Shown: positions 1-6,263, counted from the stretch's first letter. The stretch: 8,762 nt of DNA from an uncultured Clostridia bacterium (GCA_946618395.1 CAMOLD010000050.1:1-8762), one strand, 5' to 3'. The notes: generated by a model not told the origin, from the letters alone. Numbers and translations: made by a program.

Positions 1-836
1 TGCAGATCGAAGGACAGCACGCGCCCCTGATTTTGCATATCGATTGCCGCGCCGAAGGATTTGGAGCCGGGGCAGGCGCAAACGTCAATCACCGTCATTC
101 CGGGAGCCGCGCCGAGCGCCGAAACGCACCGTTGCGAAGCCTCATCCTGCACGAAAAACCACCCCTCGGAAAAGCCGGGCAGTTTTGCCACCGGGGCATT
201 GCCCGAAAGCCGGAAGCCCGTTTTGCCAACCGGCGTTGGATCATATCCGGCAGAACGCAAAGCGTTTTCAAAGGTTTTCGCATCCACTTTCAGCGGATGA
301 TACCGCAGACAGGTATCGTTTTTTTGCAAGGTTGCCGCCAAAATGGATGCGGCGCGGTCAAGCCCGAACACCGCAATCAGCTTTTCGGCAAGCGGACGGC
401 AGACCGACCCGGTGACCGACAGAAAGCCGGCGGGATCGGCGACCCTATCGGGCGGCGGAAGCATTTTTTCTGCGCGCAAAAAAGCGCGTAATATTGCGTT
501 TACAAACCCGGACGCGCGCTTGGGTGCGAGCGAGACCGTCTCGTTGACGGCGGCGTGATCGGGCACGCGGTCCAAAAAAGCGAGCTGGTAAAGCCCCAGC
601 CGCAACAGCACGCGGATTTCGGCTTCGGGCGGCTTTTGGGAAAGCGCGTCAATCCAAAAATCCAGCGTTGCCTGCCGCTCGATGGTGCCGTAAACCAGCG
701 CGGTGAACAGCGCGCGGTCGGCGTCCGGCACCGGGTTTTTCTTCAAAACCGCGTCCACGGCAAGGTTGGAATACTGTCCGGCTTTTTCGCACCGGCAAAG
801 CGTTTCCCAAGCCAACTTGCGAACATTTGCCCCCAT
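1..836 (-). CDS. rsmB: 16S rRNA (cytosine-C5) methyltransferase RsmB, 3' end cut by window edge
   Basis: The gene starts at 836 and reads off the left edge, giving the first 278 residues of a protein that is usually about 430-450. RsmB methylates C967 (E. coli numbering) of 16S rRNA using S-adenosylmethionine, in the cytoplasm. Residues about 1-140 form the NusB-like RNA-binding domain; recognisable segments are RALFTALVYGTIERQ and the helix AAVNETVSLA followed by GFVNAILRAFLR. The methyltransferase domain begins near residue 220, and its SAM-binding motif CACPGSK lies at 253-259, a variant of the usual CAAPGGK that I recall from clostridial RsmB proteins. The catalytic cysteines lie beyond the edge and cannot be checked. 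The start is fixed by a strong GGAGGG site (842-847) five bases before ATG. It is the last visible gene of the tkt-maf-fmt operon, 87 bases after fmt. The frame is open throughout. Confidence 0.93.
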   Translation of the reverse strand, partial: MGANVRKLAWETLCRCEKAGQYSNLAVDAVLKKNPVPDADRALFTALVYGTIERQATLDFWIDALSQKPPEAEIRVLLRLGLYQLAFLDRVPDHAAVNETVSLAPKRASGFVNAILRAFLRAEKMLPPPDRVADPAGFLSVTGSVCRPLAEKLIAVFGLDRAASILAATLQKNDTCLRYHPLKVDAKTFENALRSAGYDPTPVGKTGFRLSGNAPVAKLPGFSEGWFFVQDEASQRCVSALGAAPGMTVIDVCACPGSKSFGAAIDMQNQGRVLSFDL

Positions 837-865
837 ACGCGCCCTCCTTTTTTTATGATATATGG

Positions 866-922
866 CTCGCGCCGTTGGCGCGCCTGACAAACTTTTTGGA
901 ATCAGTTTGATCAAAAACTTTG
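866..922 (-). repeat. fmt-rsmB spacer with two inverted repeats
   Basis: On the plus strand an 11-base arm at 888-898 (CAAACTTTTTG) faces 912-922 (CAAAAACTTTG), pairing at 10 of 11 positions around a 13-base loop. Next to it, near 868-884, lies a short GC-rich inverted repeat (CGCGCC and GGCGCG around a three-base loop). On the transcribed minus strand neither hairpin is followed by a run of T, so a simple intrinsic terminator between fmt and rsmB is unlikely. They may be an RNA-processing or stability element, or a remnant of the palindromic intergenic sequences common in related Clostridia. Function is unknown. Confidence 0.5.
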
Positions 923-923
923 T

Positions 924-1862
924 TCAATCTCCCAGTTTATCACCAACGGCGATTTTGCGCCCATTGATGAAGGCGGCGGCGCTCATGCGCGATTTGCCCT
1001 CGGGAATCAGCTCCAAAAGCCGGATGGCTCCCTCGCCGCAGGCAACCGTAACGGCACCGCCCACAAGCGAAACCACCGTTCCGGCGGGCGCAGGTGCGGT
1101 TTTTTCACCCGTCAGCTCGCTTGCCACCACCTTTAAAAGCTTGCCGTCCGGCAGGCGCGTAAAGGCAAGCGGAACCGGCGAAAGCGCGCGGATTTGGTCA
1201 TGCACCTTGCGCGCGGGTTTGGAAAAATCGATGTTGCAGTCAGCTTTTTCGATTTTTGCGGCATAGGTGGATTTGGAATCGTCCTGCTCCACCGGGACGA
1301 TATTCCCCGCCGCAAGGCGGCGCACCGTTTCCACCAGCAGCGGCGCTCCGGTGGCTCCCATTTTATCGTGAATCGTTTCAAAATTGTCGTTTTCTTCGAT
1401 TGGAACGCGGGCTTGCAACAGCATTTTGCCGGTGTCCAGCCCTTCGTCCATGAGCATGGTGGTAATGCCGGTTTCGCGTTTACCCTCCAAAATCGCGCGT
1501 TGCATGGGCGCCGCGCCGCGGTATTCCGGCAGCAGCGAGCCGTGAACGTTCACGCACCCGAATTTGGGATAATCCAGCACCGATTTGGGCAGAATTTTAC
1601 CATAGGCGGTAACCACAATCAAATCGGGGTTGATCTTTGCCAGCTCTTCGTCAAATTCGCCGTTCTTGAGCCGCTCGGGCTGATAAACCGAAATCCCGTG
1701 CGCCTGCGCGAAAATTTTGACCGGCGGCGGCGTTAGCACATAGCCGCGCCCTTTGGGTTGGTCGGGTTGGGTGACAACGCCAACCACATCCATTCCCGCC
1801 TCGACCAGTGCGCGAAGCGAAAAAACGGCAAAATCCGGCGTTCCCATAAACAAAATGCGCAT
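924..1862 (-). CDS. fmt: Methionyl-tRNA formyltransferase
   Basis: This 312-residue protein transfers the formyl group of 10-formyl-tetrahydrofolate to initiator Met-tRNA in the cytoplasm, enabling bacterial translation initiation. The length matches the family (about 310-315). Residues 1-10 (MRILFMGTPD) are the typical N-terminus of the formyltransferase Rossmann-type domain. The catalytic set is intact: Asn105 and His107 in the VNVHGSLLPEYRGAAP segment, which also forms the folate-binding loop, and Asp143 in GLDTG. The C-terminal tRNA-binding domain spans about 205-312. I start at ATG 1862 because AGGGGG (1872-1877) sits nine bases upstream and because the family begins at MRI; an in-frame ATG at 1883 would add seven residues and has no ribosome site. 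It follows maf by 55 bases and precedes rsmB, a common fmt-rsmB pairing. No deformylase gene lies directly beside it, although def often neighbours fmt. Confidence 0.97.
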   Translation of the reverse strand: MRILFMGTPDFAVFSLRALVEAGMDVVGVVTQPDQPKGRGYVLTPPPVKIFAQAHGISVYQPERLKNGEFDEELAKINPDLIVVTAYGKILPKSVLDYPKFGCVNVHGSLLPEYRGAAPMQRAILEGKRETGITTMLMDEGLDTGKMLLQARVPIEENDNFETIHDKMGATGAPLLVETVRRLAAGNIVPVEQDDSKSTYAAKIEKADCNIDFSKPARKVHDQIRALSPVPLAFTRLPDGKLLKVVASELTGEKTAPAPAGTVVSLVGGAVTVACGEGAIRLLELIPEGKSRMSAAAFINGRKIAVGDKLGD

Positions 1863-1871
1863 CTCCCGGTT

Positions 1872-1877
1872 CCCCCT
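1872..1877 (-). promoter_or_regulatory. Ribosome binding site deciding the fmt start
   Basis: AGGGGG on the minus strand, nine bases before ATG 1862. It lies inside the longer reading frame opened by ATG 1883, so that upstream ATG would place the site within coding sequence and is unlikely to be the true start. Confidence 0.7.
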
Positions 1878-1917
1878 TTCCATTATTTAAAGGATTTGTA
1901 TTTTTTCAAAAGTGTAT

Positions 1918-2514
1918 TCAAACCAGCGGCGCGGCATCCGGAAAACTTGCGCGGAACAGCCGGCACATTTCGTGCACCGGCAAGCCCACCACCGTAAAAT
2001 ATTCGCCGCGAATGCCCGAAATGAAGGGTGCGGCATGCCCCTGAATGGCATAGCCTCCGGCTTTGCCGAACGGCTCGCCCGAGGCAAGATAGCGCTCAAT
2101 TTGCTCTTCGGAAAGCGCGTCAAAAAAGACCTCGGTGGCGTCAAAGGACGAAACGCCCCTGCCCGCGTGCCAAAGGTAAATACCGCTGTAAACAAAATGA
2201 CTGCCGCCCGAAAGCAACTTTAACATGCGGCGCGCGTCGGCTTCGTCCACGGGTTTGCCCAAAATTTCGTCCTTGGCGAAAACGATGGTGTCCGAGGCGA
2301 TGACAACCGTTTCCGGGGTGAGTGTTCCCTCGTTTTGCAGTTTTTCCAACACCGCTTCGCCCTTGCGGCGCGCCAGCAGGGCGCAGAGCTTTGCCGGGTC
2401 GCGCTCGCTCGACGATTCGTCCACGTCGGCAACCAGCACCCGGAAGTTCAGCCCCAGCGTTTGAAGAATCTCGCGCCGACGCGGAGACGCCGACGCGAGA
2501 ATGATATTCCTCAT
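1918..2514 (-). CDS. maf: Maf-family nucleotide pyrophosphatase (septum-formation inhibitor Maf)
   Basis: The 198-residue product belongs to the Maf/HAM1-like fold family, which hydrolyses non-canonical or modified nucleoside triphosphates to monophosphates and pyrophosphate; Maf is also linked to septum and cell-shape control in Bacillus. Seen in the sequence: the opening MRNIILASASPRRREIL with the phosphate-binding SASPRR (8-13), Glu33, Lys51, the metal-binding Asp75 in ASDTIV, ILGKP (84-88), LSGGSH (101-106), and the terminal GYAIQG...GEYFTVVGLP block (154-179). The usual DKAGAY reads GKAGGY here (150-155), so the acidic residue is replaced by glycine, while the lysine is kept. The start at 2514 overlaps the stop of the preceding transketolase gene as ATGA, and only a weak purine run precedes it, which suggests translational coupling. 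An in-frame extension to 2652 would lie wholly inside the neighbour and is rejected. Confidence 0.94.
   Translation of the reverse strand: MRNIILASASPRRREILQTLGLNFRVLVADVDESSSERDPAKLCALLARRKGEAVLEKLQNEGTLTPETVVIASDTIVFAKDEILGKPVDEADARRMLKLLSGGSHFVYSGIYLWHAGRGVSSFDATEVFFDALSEEQIERYLASGEPFGKAGGYAIQGHAAPFISGIRGEYFTVVGLPVHEMCRLFRASFPDAAPLV
2511..2514 (-). other. ATGA stop-start overlap between tkt C-terminal subunit and maf
   Basis: The TGA of the transketolase C-terminal gene (2513-2511) and the ATG of maf (2514-2512) share bases. The 15 bases upstream hold only an A-rich run and no clear Shine-Dalgarno site, so maf translation probably depends on ribosomes ending the upstream gene. Confidence 0.8.
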
Positions 2515-3452
2515 GCTTTTTTTGCAACCGCGGTTTTGGCGGCTTTGACGATGTCGGCAGGGGTGAGCCCGTAGGCTTCCAATAGCGTGGGAACCGGTCC
2601 CGAATGCCCGTAGGTATCCTTGACGCCCACGCGCACCATGGGAACGGGGCAATTTTCGGCAAGTGCTTCGGCAACCGCCGAGCCAAGCCCGCCAATGATG
2701 TTATGCTCCTCGGCTGTCACAACGGCGCCGCTCGCTTTGGCGACCTTTGCGATCAGCGCGGTGTCCAGCGGCTTGATGGTGTGAATATTGACCACGCCGG
2801 CGTCGATCCCCTCGGCGGCAAGCAGTTCCTTTGCTTCCAGCGCGGCGGAAACCATAATGCCGGTGGCAACGATGGTCACATCCTTGCCCTTTGCCAGCTC
2901 CACGCCTTTGCCAAGCTCGAATTTGTAGGTTTTTTCATCGTTGAAAATCGGCATTGCCGCGCGGCCGAAGCGCAGATAGAACGGTCCCTCGGTTTTGAGC
3001 GCGACCTCGACCGCCGCTCTTGCCTCCACCGCGTCCGCCGGGTTGACGATGGTCATGCCCGGGATGGTGCGCATGAGGGCGATGTCCTCGTTGCACTGGT
3101 GGGTGGCGCCGTCCTCGCCAACGGTGATGCCGGCGTGAGTCGCCCCGATTTTGACGTTGAGATGCGGATACCCGATGGAATTGCGCACCTGCTCAAAGGC
3201 GCGACCTGCCGCAAACATGGCAAAGCTGGAAGCAAACACCGGTTTGCCGGTGGAGGCGATGCCCGCCGCCACGCTCATCATATTCCCCTCGGCAATTCCG
3301 CAATCAAAAAAGCGGTTGGGGTATGCCTTTTTGAATTTGACCGTTTTGGTCGCCTCGGCAAGGTCGGCGTCCAGAACCACAAAGTCGTATTTCTCGGCAA
3401 GTTCTACCAGCGCGTTGCCGTAGGCTTCGCGCGTTGCAAGTTTTTCCGCCAT
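2511..3452 (-). CDS. Transketolase, C-terminal subunit (split transketolase)
   Basis: The 313-residue protein carries the Pyr (central) and C-terminal domains of transketolase as a separate chain. With its partner gene it should transfer two-carbon ketol units between sugar phosphates in the non-oxidative pentose phosphate pathway, in the cytoplasm. Residues 1-180 are the Pyr domain: the conserved glutamate that activates thiamine diphosphate is Glu55 in DCGIAEGNMM, with the aromatic SSFAMFAAGRAFEQVR segment at 75-90 and HAGITVGEDGATHQ at 106-119. Residues from about 190 form the transketolase C-terminal domain (VTIVATG, then VVTAEEHNIIGGLGSAVAE and YGHSGP). A related split architecture occurs in other thiamine enzymes such as deoxyxylulose-phosphate synthase-like proteins, but the N-terminal partner immediately upstream makes transketolase the better call. 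GGGAGG (3461-3466), inside the partner's last codons, lies eight bases before ATG 3452; the two genes are one base apart. Confidence 0.95.
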   Translation of the reverse strand: MAEKLATREAYGNALVELAEKYDFVVLDADLAEATKTVKFKKAYPNRFFDCGIAEGNMMSVAAGIASTGKPVFASSFAMFAAGRAFEQVRNSIGYPHLNVKIGATHAGITVGEDGATHQCNEDIALMRTIPGMTIVNPADAVEARAAVEVALKTEGPFYLRFGRAAMPIFNDEKTYKFELGKGVELAKGKDVTIVATGIMVSAALEAKELLAAEGIDAGVVNIHTIKPLDTALIAKVAKASGAVVTAEEHNIIGGLGSAVAEALAENCPVPMVRVGVKDTYGHSGPVPTLLEAYGLTPADIVKAAKTAVAKKA

Positions 3453-3453
3453 A

Positions 3454-4281
3454 TCAGTTGCCTCCCTTCAATTCGGCAAGCGCCTGCGCATACTGCTCGT
3501 CGTTGGGTGCGCTGCCGTGCCATTTGACCTGATTTTCCATAAACGAAACGCCCTTGCCCTTAACCGTTTTGGCAATGATGGCGGTGGGTTTTCCTTTGAC
3601 CGTTTTTGCCTCTTCAAACGCGGCGGCAATTTGTTCCATATCGTTGCCGTCAATGGAGATGACATGGAAGCCGAATGCCTCCAACTTTTTATCGTGCGGC
3701 GTGGGGTTCATGACCTCGGCGACCGGGCCGTCGATTTGCAGACCGTTCCAGTCCACCACCACGCAAAGGTTATCCAACTTGTAATGGGCGGCAAACATGC
3801 AAGCCTCCCAAACCTGTCCCTCCTCGCTTTCTCCGTCGCCGACGACGGTGTAAACGCGGTAGGATTTTCCGTCAATTTTTGCGGCGAGCGCCATACCTGC
3901 CGCCGCGCTGATGCCCAGGCCCAAAGAGCCTGCCGACATATCCACGCCGGGGGTGGAGTTCATATCCGGGTGCCCTTGCAGGCGCGAGGGATATTTGCGC
4001 AGGGTGAGCAGTTCCTCGACCGGGAAAAATCCGCGCTCGGCAAGAACGGCGTAAAGCGCCGGCGCGCAATGCCCTTTGGAGAGCACAAAGCGATCGCGAT
4101 CCTCCCATTTCGGATTTTTGGGGTCAACGTTCATTTCCTCAAAATAAAGGTAGGTCAGAATATCCGTGACCGAAAGCGAGCCGCCCGGGTGCCCCGATTT
4201 TGCGGCATGCGTCCCTTCAATGACGCCGATGCGGACGCGGTTTGCGGTTTTTTGGAGTGATTGCAGTTTTTTTGCTTCCAT
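3454..4281 (-). CDS. Transketolase, N-terminal subunit (split transketolase)
   Basis: This 275-residue chain is the thiamine-diphosphate-binding (PP) half of transketolase. Seen: SGHPGG at 29-34, SKGH with His71, GHP at 103-105, GSLG at 118-121, and the metal/diphosphate motif GDGE at 148-151 followed 28 residues later by Asn179 in VVDWNGLQ, the spacing typical of the GDG-N thiamine motif. It should work as a heterotetramer with the adjacent C-terminal subunit, an arrangement common in Clostridia and archaea. I chose ATG 4281 because GGAGGG (4288-4293) is six bases upstream; an in-frame ATG at 4308 would add nine residues, would put that site inside the gene, and sits at the predicted transcription start. 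It is the first gene of the operon, about 30 bases after a consensus promoter, and ends one base before the next gene. Confidence 0.96.
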   Translation of the reverse strand: MEAKKLQSLQKTANRVRIGVIEGTHAAKSGHPGGSLSVTDILTYLYFEEMNVDPKNPKWEDRDRFVLSKGHCAPALYAVLAERGFFPVEELLTLRKYPSRLQGHPDMNSTPGVDMSAGSLGLGISAAAGMALAAKIDGKSYRVYTVVGDGESEEGQVWEACMFAAHYKLDNLCVVVDWNGLQIDGPVAEVMNPTPHDKKLEAFGFHVISIDGNDMEQIAAAFEEAKTVKGKPTAIIAKTVKGKGVSFMENQVKWHGSAPNDEQYAQALAELKGGN

Positions 4282-4287
4282 TTTCTT

Positions 4288-4293
4288 CCCTCC
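4288..4293 (-). promoter_or_regulatory. Ribosome binding site deciding the transketolase N-terminal start
   Basis: GGAGGG on the minus strand, six bases before ATG 4281. It rules against the upstream in-frame ATG at 4308, which has no such site and nearly coincides with the predicted transcription start. Confidence 0.85.
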
Positions 4294-4316
4294 GTGGTAA
4301 TTTTTCATATAAAGTC

Positions 4317-4345
4317 ATTATAACAGATATTCTATATCTTGTCAA
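4317..4345 (-). promoter_or_regulatory. Sigma-A promoter of the tkt-maf-fmt-rsmB operon, with a palindrome in its spacer
   Basis: On the minus strand a perfect -35 (TTGACA, 4345-4340) and perfect -10 (TATAAT, 4322-4317) are separated by exactly 17 bases, and the -10 is extended by TGT. The predicted start is near 4310, giving a leader of only about 30 bases, too short for a riboswitch. The spacer holds an inverted repeat, AGATAT-TCT-ATATCT (4325-4339 on the plus strand), placed where a repressor could block RNA polymerase. A promoter this strong would probably need control, but the regulator is unknown. Confidence 0.88.
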
Positions 4346-4560
4346 GACGGAAGGCGTAAGTCACCGCCCGAATTTTGCTTTTTTCGATTCTTTTTTGCAA
4401 ACGGTTTTTCCAGCCGTTCCCGATTTTGACGGTTGTATGATTTCCGCCTTTTTCGGATACACTACTGCCAACGGATTTTGCGCCGCAACGGGGGACGGAC
4501 GATTTCCGTTCTTTTGCAATTCTCCCCTTTTTATTTCTTTCCGAAAGGAGCTTTTTTGCC
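4346..4560. other. Intergenic stretch upstream of the DUF378 gene, no clear feature
   Basis: About 215 bases between the tkt promoter and the plus-strand DUF378 gene. It contains a short inverted repeat (AACGG at 4400-4404, CCGTT at 4414-4418) and several T-rich runs. The only promoter-like plus-strand elements are poor: TTGACG at 4426-4431 has no -10 at the right distance, and TACACT at 4458-4463 has no convincing -35. I find no RNA gene, riboswitch or coding signal. The ribosome site of the next gene, AAAGGAG, is at 4544-4550. A reading frame crossing this stretch (about 4242-4643) lacks any protein-like pattern. Confidence 0.5.
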
Positions 4561-4782
4561 ATGATGATTCTGGATCGGATTGCGCTGGTCCTGGTTGTGA
4601 TCGGCGCGCTGAACTGGGGCAGCATCGGTCTGTTCCAATTTGACCTGGTAGCGCGGATGAGCGGCGGTTCTTCCACCATGCTTGCGCGCATTATCTATAC
4701 CGTGGTCGCCCTGGCGGGACTTTGGTGCATTTCCCTCATCTTCCGTCCGCGCGAATCGTTTGCACACGACACAGACGATTGA
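4561..4782 (+). CDS. DUF378 family small membrane protein
   Basis: A 73-residue protein of the DUF378 family (YuzA-like), of unknown function. Family signature: DRIALVLVVIGALNWGSIGLFQFDLVA at about 5-31, where the ALNWG..GLF.FDLVA pattern is characteristic. Two transmembrane helices are predicted by eye, about residues 6-24 and 42-61, joined by a short loop (RMSGGSS), with a short charged tail ending in acidic residues. Its length is normal. The ribosome site AAAGGAG (4544-4550) is ten bases before ATG 4561; a second ATG at 4564 is an equally possible start. It stands alone, divergent from the tkt operon and convergent with the DUF1015 gene, and ends just before a terminator. No role can be inferred from its neighbours. 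Confidence 0.88.
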   Translation: MMILDRIALVLVVIGALNWGSIGLFQFDLVARMSGGSSTMLARIIYTVVALAGLWCISLIFRPRESFAHDTDD

Positions 4783-4806
4783 TCCGTCGCGCAAGCGCAA
4801 AAAAAG

Positions 4807-4860
4807 AAAGACCGGAAGGCGCCCTTTGCGGCAGTTTTCCGGTCTTTTGGTTTTTATTTT
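4807..4860. terminator. Bidirectional intrinsic terminator between the DUF378 and DUF1015 genes
   Basis: Perfect 11-base arms (AAAGACCGGAA at 4807-4817, TTCCGGTCTTT at 4837-4847) surround a 19-base loop. On the plus strand the stem runs into a T-rich tract (4845-4861); on the minus strand it is followed by TTTCTTTTTTT. It should therefore stop both convergent transcripts. Its plus-strand T tract overlaps the stop codon of the DUF1015 gene. Confidence 0.9.
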
Positions 4861-6116
4861 TCAATTTTGCGGCATTCCAGGTAGAAGCGCTTATCCTGCG
4901 CGCGCCCCATGGAAAAGGTTTTGCGCGGCAGTGCGCCGTCATAAATGACCGTTCGGAAAAGTTCGTCCTTTTCCATTCCGGCAAACAGGAAGCCAACGGT
5001 CCCCTCGCCCCCGGCAACCAGCCGGCGGACGGCGTCGGTCCCGTGAATATAATCCACGTGCACACCGGGGTGATTTTTCAGGTAATCATCCAAAAAAACC
5101 TGCACCGTCCCCACCGGAAGCTGTTTTTCGGGGGTCGGAACAGCAATAGTTTCCTCGTTGTTTTTCCAAAGGAGCGTTACCGTTTGCGGCTTGGCATTTC
5201 CCTTCAATTTGGAAACGGCGGCGCGGAAGGCATTGGTCAAGTCCTCGGGGTCGGCGCCGAATACCACGCGGTAAATCGGCTCAAATTCCAAATCTTCATC
5301 GTGCAGGTTGTTGATTTCGCAAAGGGCATATCTTGCCGGGTGCGAGAGTGCCGCATCGCCGATTTTTGCCTTGATTTCCTCGTAATACGCCTTTGCCGAC
5401 GCCAGCGAATGGTTGCCGTCCCCCACCGCAAAGAGCAACGGGGCAAGCTCGGCGGAGCCGTATTTTTCCTGCATGGCTTTCGGCGTGATGAGCTTTGAGA
5501 GGGCACAGGTCGCTTTTTTCTGGTCCTCTTGGGAAAGGGCGAAGCCGCAAACGTGTCCGCCGCCCGCCATCAAATCAAAGTCGTAAACCTTTTCGCCGCG
5601 CGAATTTTGCAGCGGCTCGATAACCGTTTTTTGCGGATCATCAATCAAAAGCAGAACGTGGGGCATTTCCAGCGGCGCGCCGCGGCGAACGGCAACGCGC
5701 GGGGGAATGCGCTCCAACACCGTTCCCTCGGTGGCGCGGATGAGCGAGGTAGAGCCTTTGTTGTAGTCGTAGGCTTCCAAATCCACCTTCCCGATCAGCC
5801 CCCGGCGGATTTTTCCGCCTTCCAACCGGCGTTCCAGATAGATCATGCAATCCTTGTGTTCTTGCAAAACGGTTTGCAGGGCTTTTTCCATTTCCTTGTG
5901 GATGATTTGGATGCGCGCGGCGTCATCTTTGCCCAAAAAAATCTCCGGGAGCATCAGCCGCAGAGTGGAGGGAGCGTCCCCCACAAAGTCCGCCGCCGTC
6001 TTCCAATAGTCCGCGTCGCTGGTGTATTGGTCGCAGGCGACGACCGCCCAGCGTTTGCCGTCGGTTTTTTCAAAATCCGGCAATAAAATATTGGCATTGC
6101 TGAAAATCGAATCCAT
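4854..6116 (-). CDS. DUF1015 family protein (COG4198), function unproven
   Basis: The 420-residue cytoplasmic protein matches the long DUF1015 form found in Clostridia; no signal peptide or membrane segment is seen. Recognisable blocks are LLPDFEKTDGKRWAVVACDQYTSD near the N-terminus (11-34), RATEGTVLERIPPR (127-140) leading into EMPHVLLLIDDP (150-161), MAGGGHVCGFAL (183-194), and the family's most conserved segment, GDGNHSLASAK (232-242). From memory, many clostridial relatives sit beside serA/serC serine-biosynthesis genes, but here no serine gene is adjacent. The short DUF1015 forms carry DGHHR at the equivalent place, resembling ParB/Srx-fold kinases such as SerK; a nucleotide or phosphoryl role is inference only. 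I start at ATG 6116 because AGAGGT (6121-6126) lies just upstream and family members begin near there; an extension to 6176 would overlap the promoter. The gene is monocistronic between its own promoter and terminator. Confidence 0.9.
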   Translation of the reverse strand: MDSIFSNANILLPDFEKTDGKRWAVVACDQYTSDADYWKTAADFVGDAPSTLRLMLPEIFLGKDDAARIQIIHKEMEKALQTVLQEHKDCMIYLERRLEGGKIRRGLIGKVDLEAYDYNKGSTSLIRATEGTVLERIPPRVAVRRGAPLEMPHVLLLIDDPQKTVIEPLQNSRGEKVYDFDLMAGGGHVCGFALSQEDQKKATCALSKLITPKAMQEKYGSAELAPLLFAVGDGNHSLASAKAYYEEIKAKIGDAALSHPARYALCEINNLHDEDLEFEPIYRVVFGADPEDLTNAFRAAVSKLKGNAKPQTVTLLWKNNEETIAVPTPEKQLPVGTVQVFLDDYLKNHPGVHVDYIHGTDAVRRLVAGGEGTVGFLFAGMEKDELFRTVIYDGALPRKTFSMGRAQDKRFYLECRKIEK

Positions 6117-6120
6117 AACT

Positions 6121-6126
6121 ACCTCT
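6121..6126 (-). promoter_or_regulatory. Ribosome binding site deciding the DUF1015 gene start
   Basis: AGAGGT on the minus strand, four bases before ATG 6116, a slightly short spacing. The longer in-frame start at 6176 would begin within the -35 box, so 6116 is preferred. Confidence 0.7.
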
Positions 6127-6147
6127 TTTTTCGTTTTTTCACCCGGA

Positions 6148-6176
6148 ATTATACCACAACCAGCCAAAAAAGTCAA
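6148..6176 (-). promoter_or_regulatory. Sigma-A promoter of the DUF1015 gene
   Basis: On the minus strand TTGACT (6176-6171) and a perfect TATAAT (6153-6148) are 17 bases apart, and the -10 is extended by TGG. The transcript should start near 6141, with a leader of about 25 bases. The -35 box is about 40 bases from the -35 of the divergent tautomerase-fhs promoter, so the two polymerase sites stand back to back and could share a regulator. Confidence 0.87.
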
Positions 6177-6215
6177 TTCTTTTTTCCGCTTTCTCCAAAA
6201 AGCAAGCCCTTTTGA

Positions 6216-6244
6216 TTGACAAATTTCGTGTTTTATGATAGAAT
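6216..6244 (+). promoter_or_regulatory. Sigma-A promoter of the tautomerase-fhs operon
   Basis: A perfect TTGACA (6216-6221), a 17-base spacer and TAGAAT (6239-6244) with an extended TGA just before it. Transcription should start near 6251, leaving about 24 bases before the ATG at 6275. The short leader excludes a ZTP or other riboswitch in front of the operon. Confidence 0.87.
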
Positions 6245-6263
6245 GGTAGAAAATACGACTTGC

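Noticed and set aside
924..1883. Longer fmt start at ATG 1883
   Set aside because: It has no ribosome binding site, and it would place the good AGGGGG site within coding sequence; family members begin at the MRI of 1862.
1882..1909. Possible minus-strand promoter in the maf-fmt gap (TTGAAA, 16 bases, AATAAT)
   Set aside because: The predicted start near 1875 would fall inside the fmt ribosome binding site, leaving no usable leader; AT-rich chance match is likelier.
1918..2652. Longer maf start at 2652
   Set aside because: The extra 46 codons lie wholly inside the transketolase C-terminal gene and do not resemble Maf; the ATGA overlap start at 2514 matches the family N-terminus.
2604..3527. 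Long plus-strand reading frame of 307 codons opposite the transketolase C-terminal gene
   Set aside because: It is antisense to a clearly identified gene, shows no family pattern, and arises from GC-skewed codon use in the real gene.
3517..4260. Plus-strand reading frame of 247 codons opposite the transketolase N-terminal gene
   Set aside because: Antisense shadow of a gene with intact thiamine motifs; its translation has no recognisable domain.
4242..4643. Plus-strand reading frame crossing the tkt promoter and intergenic region
   Set aside because: It overlaps the start of the transketolase gene and the DUF378 gene in another frame, and has no ribosome site or protein-like pattern.
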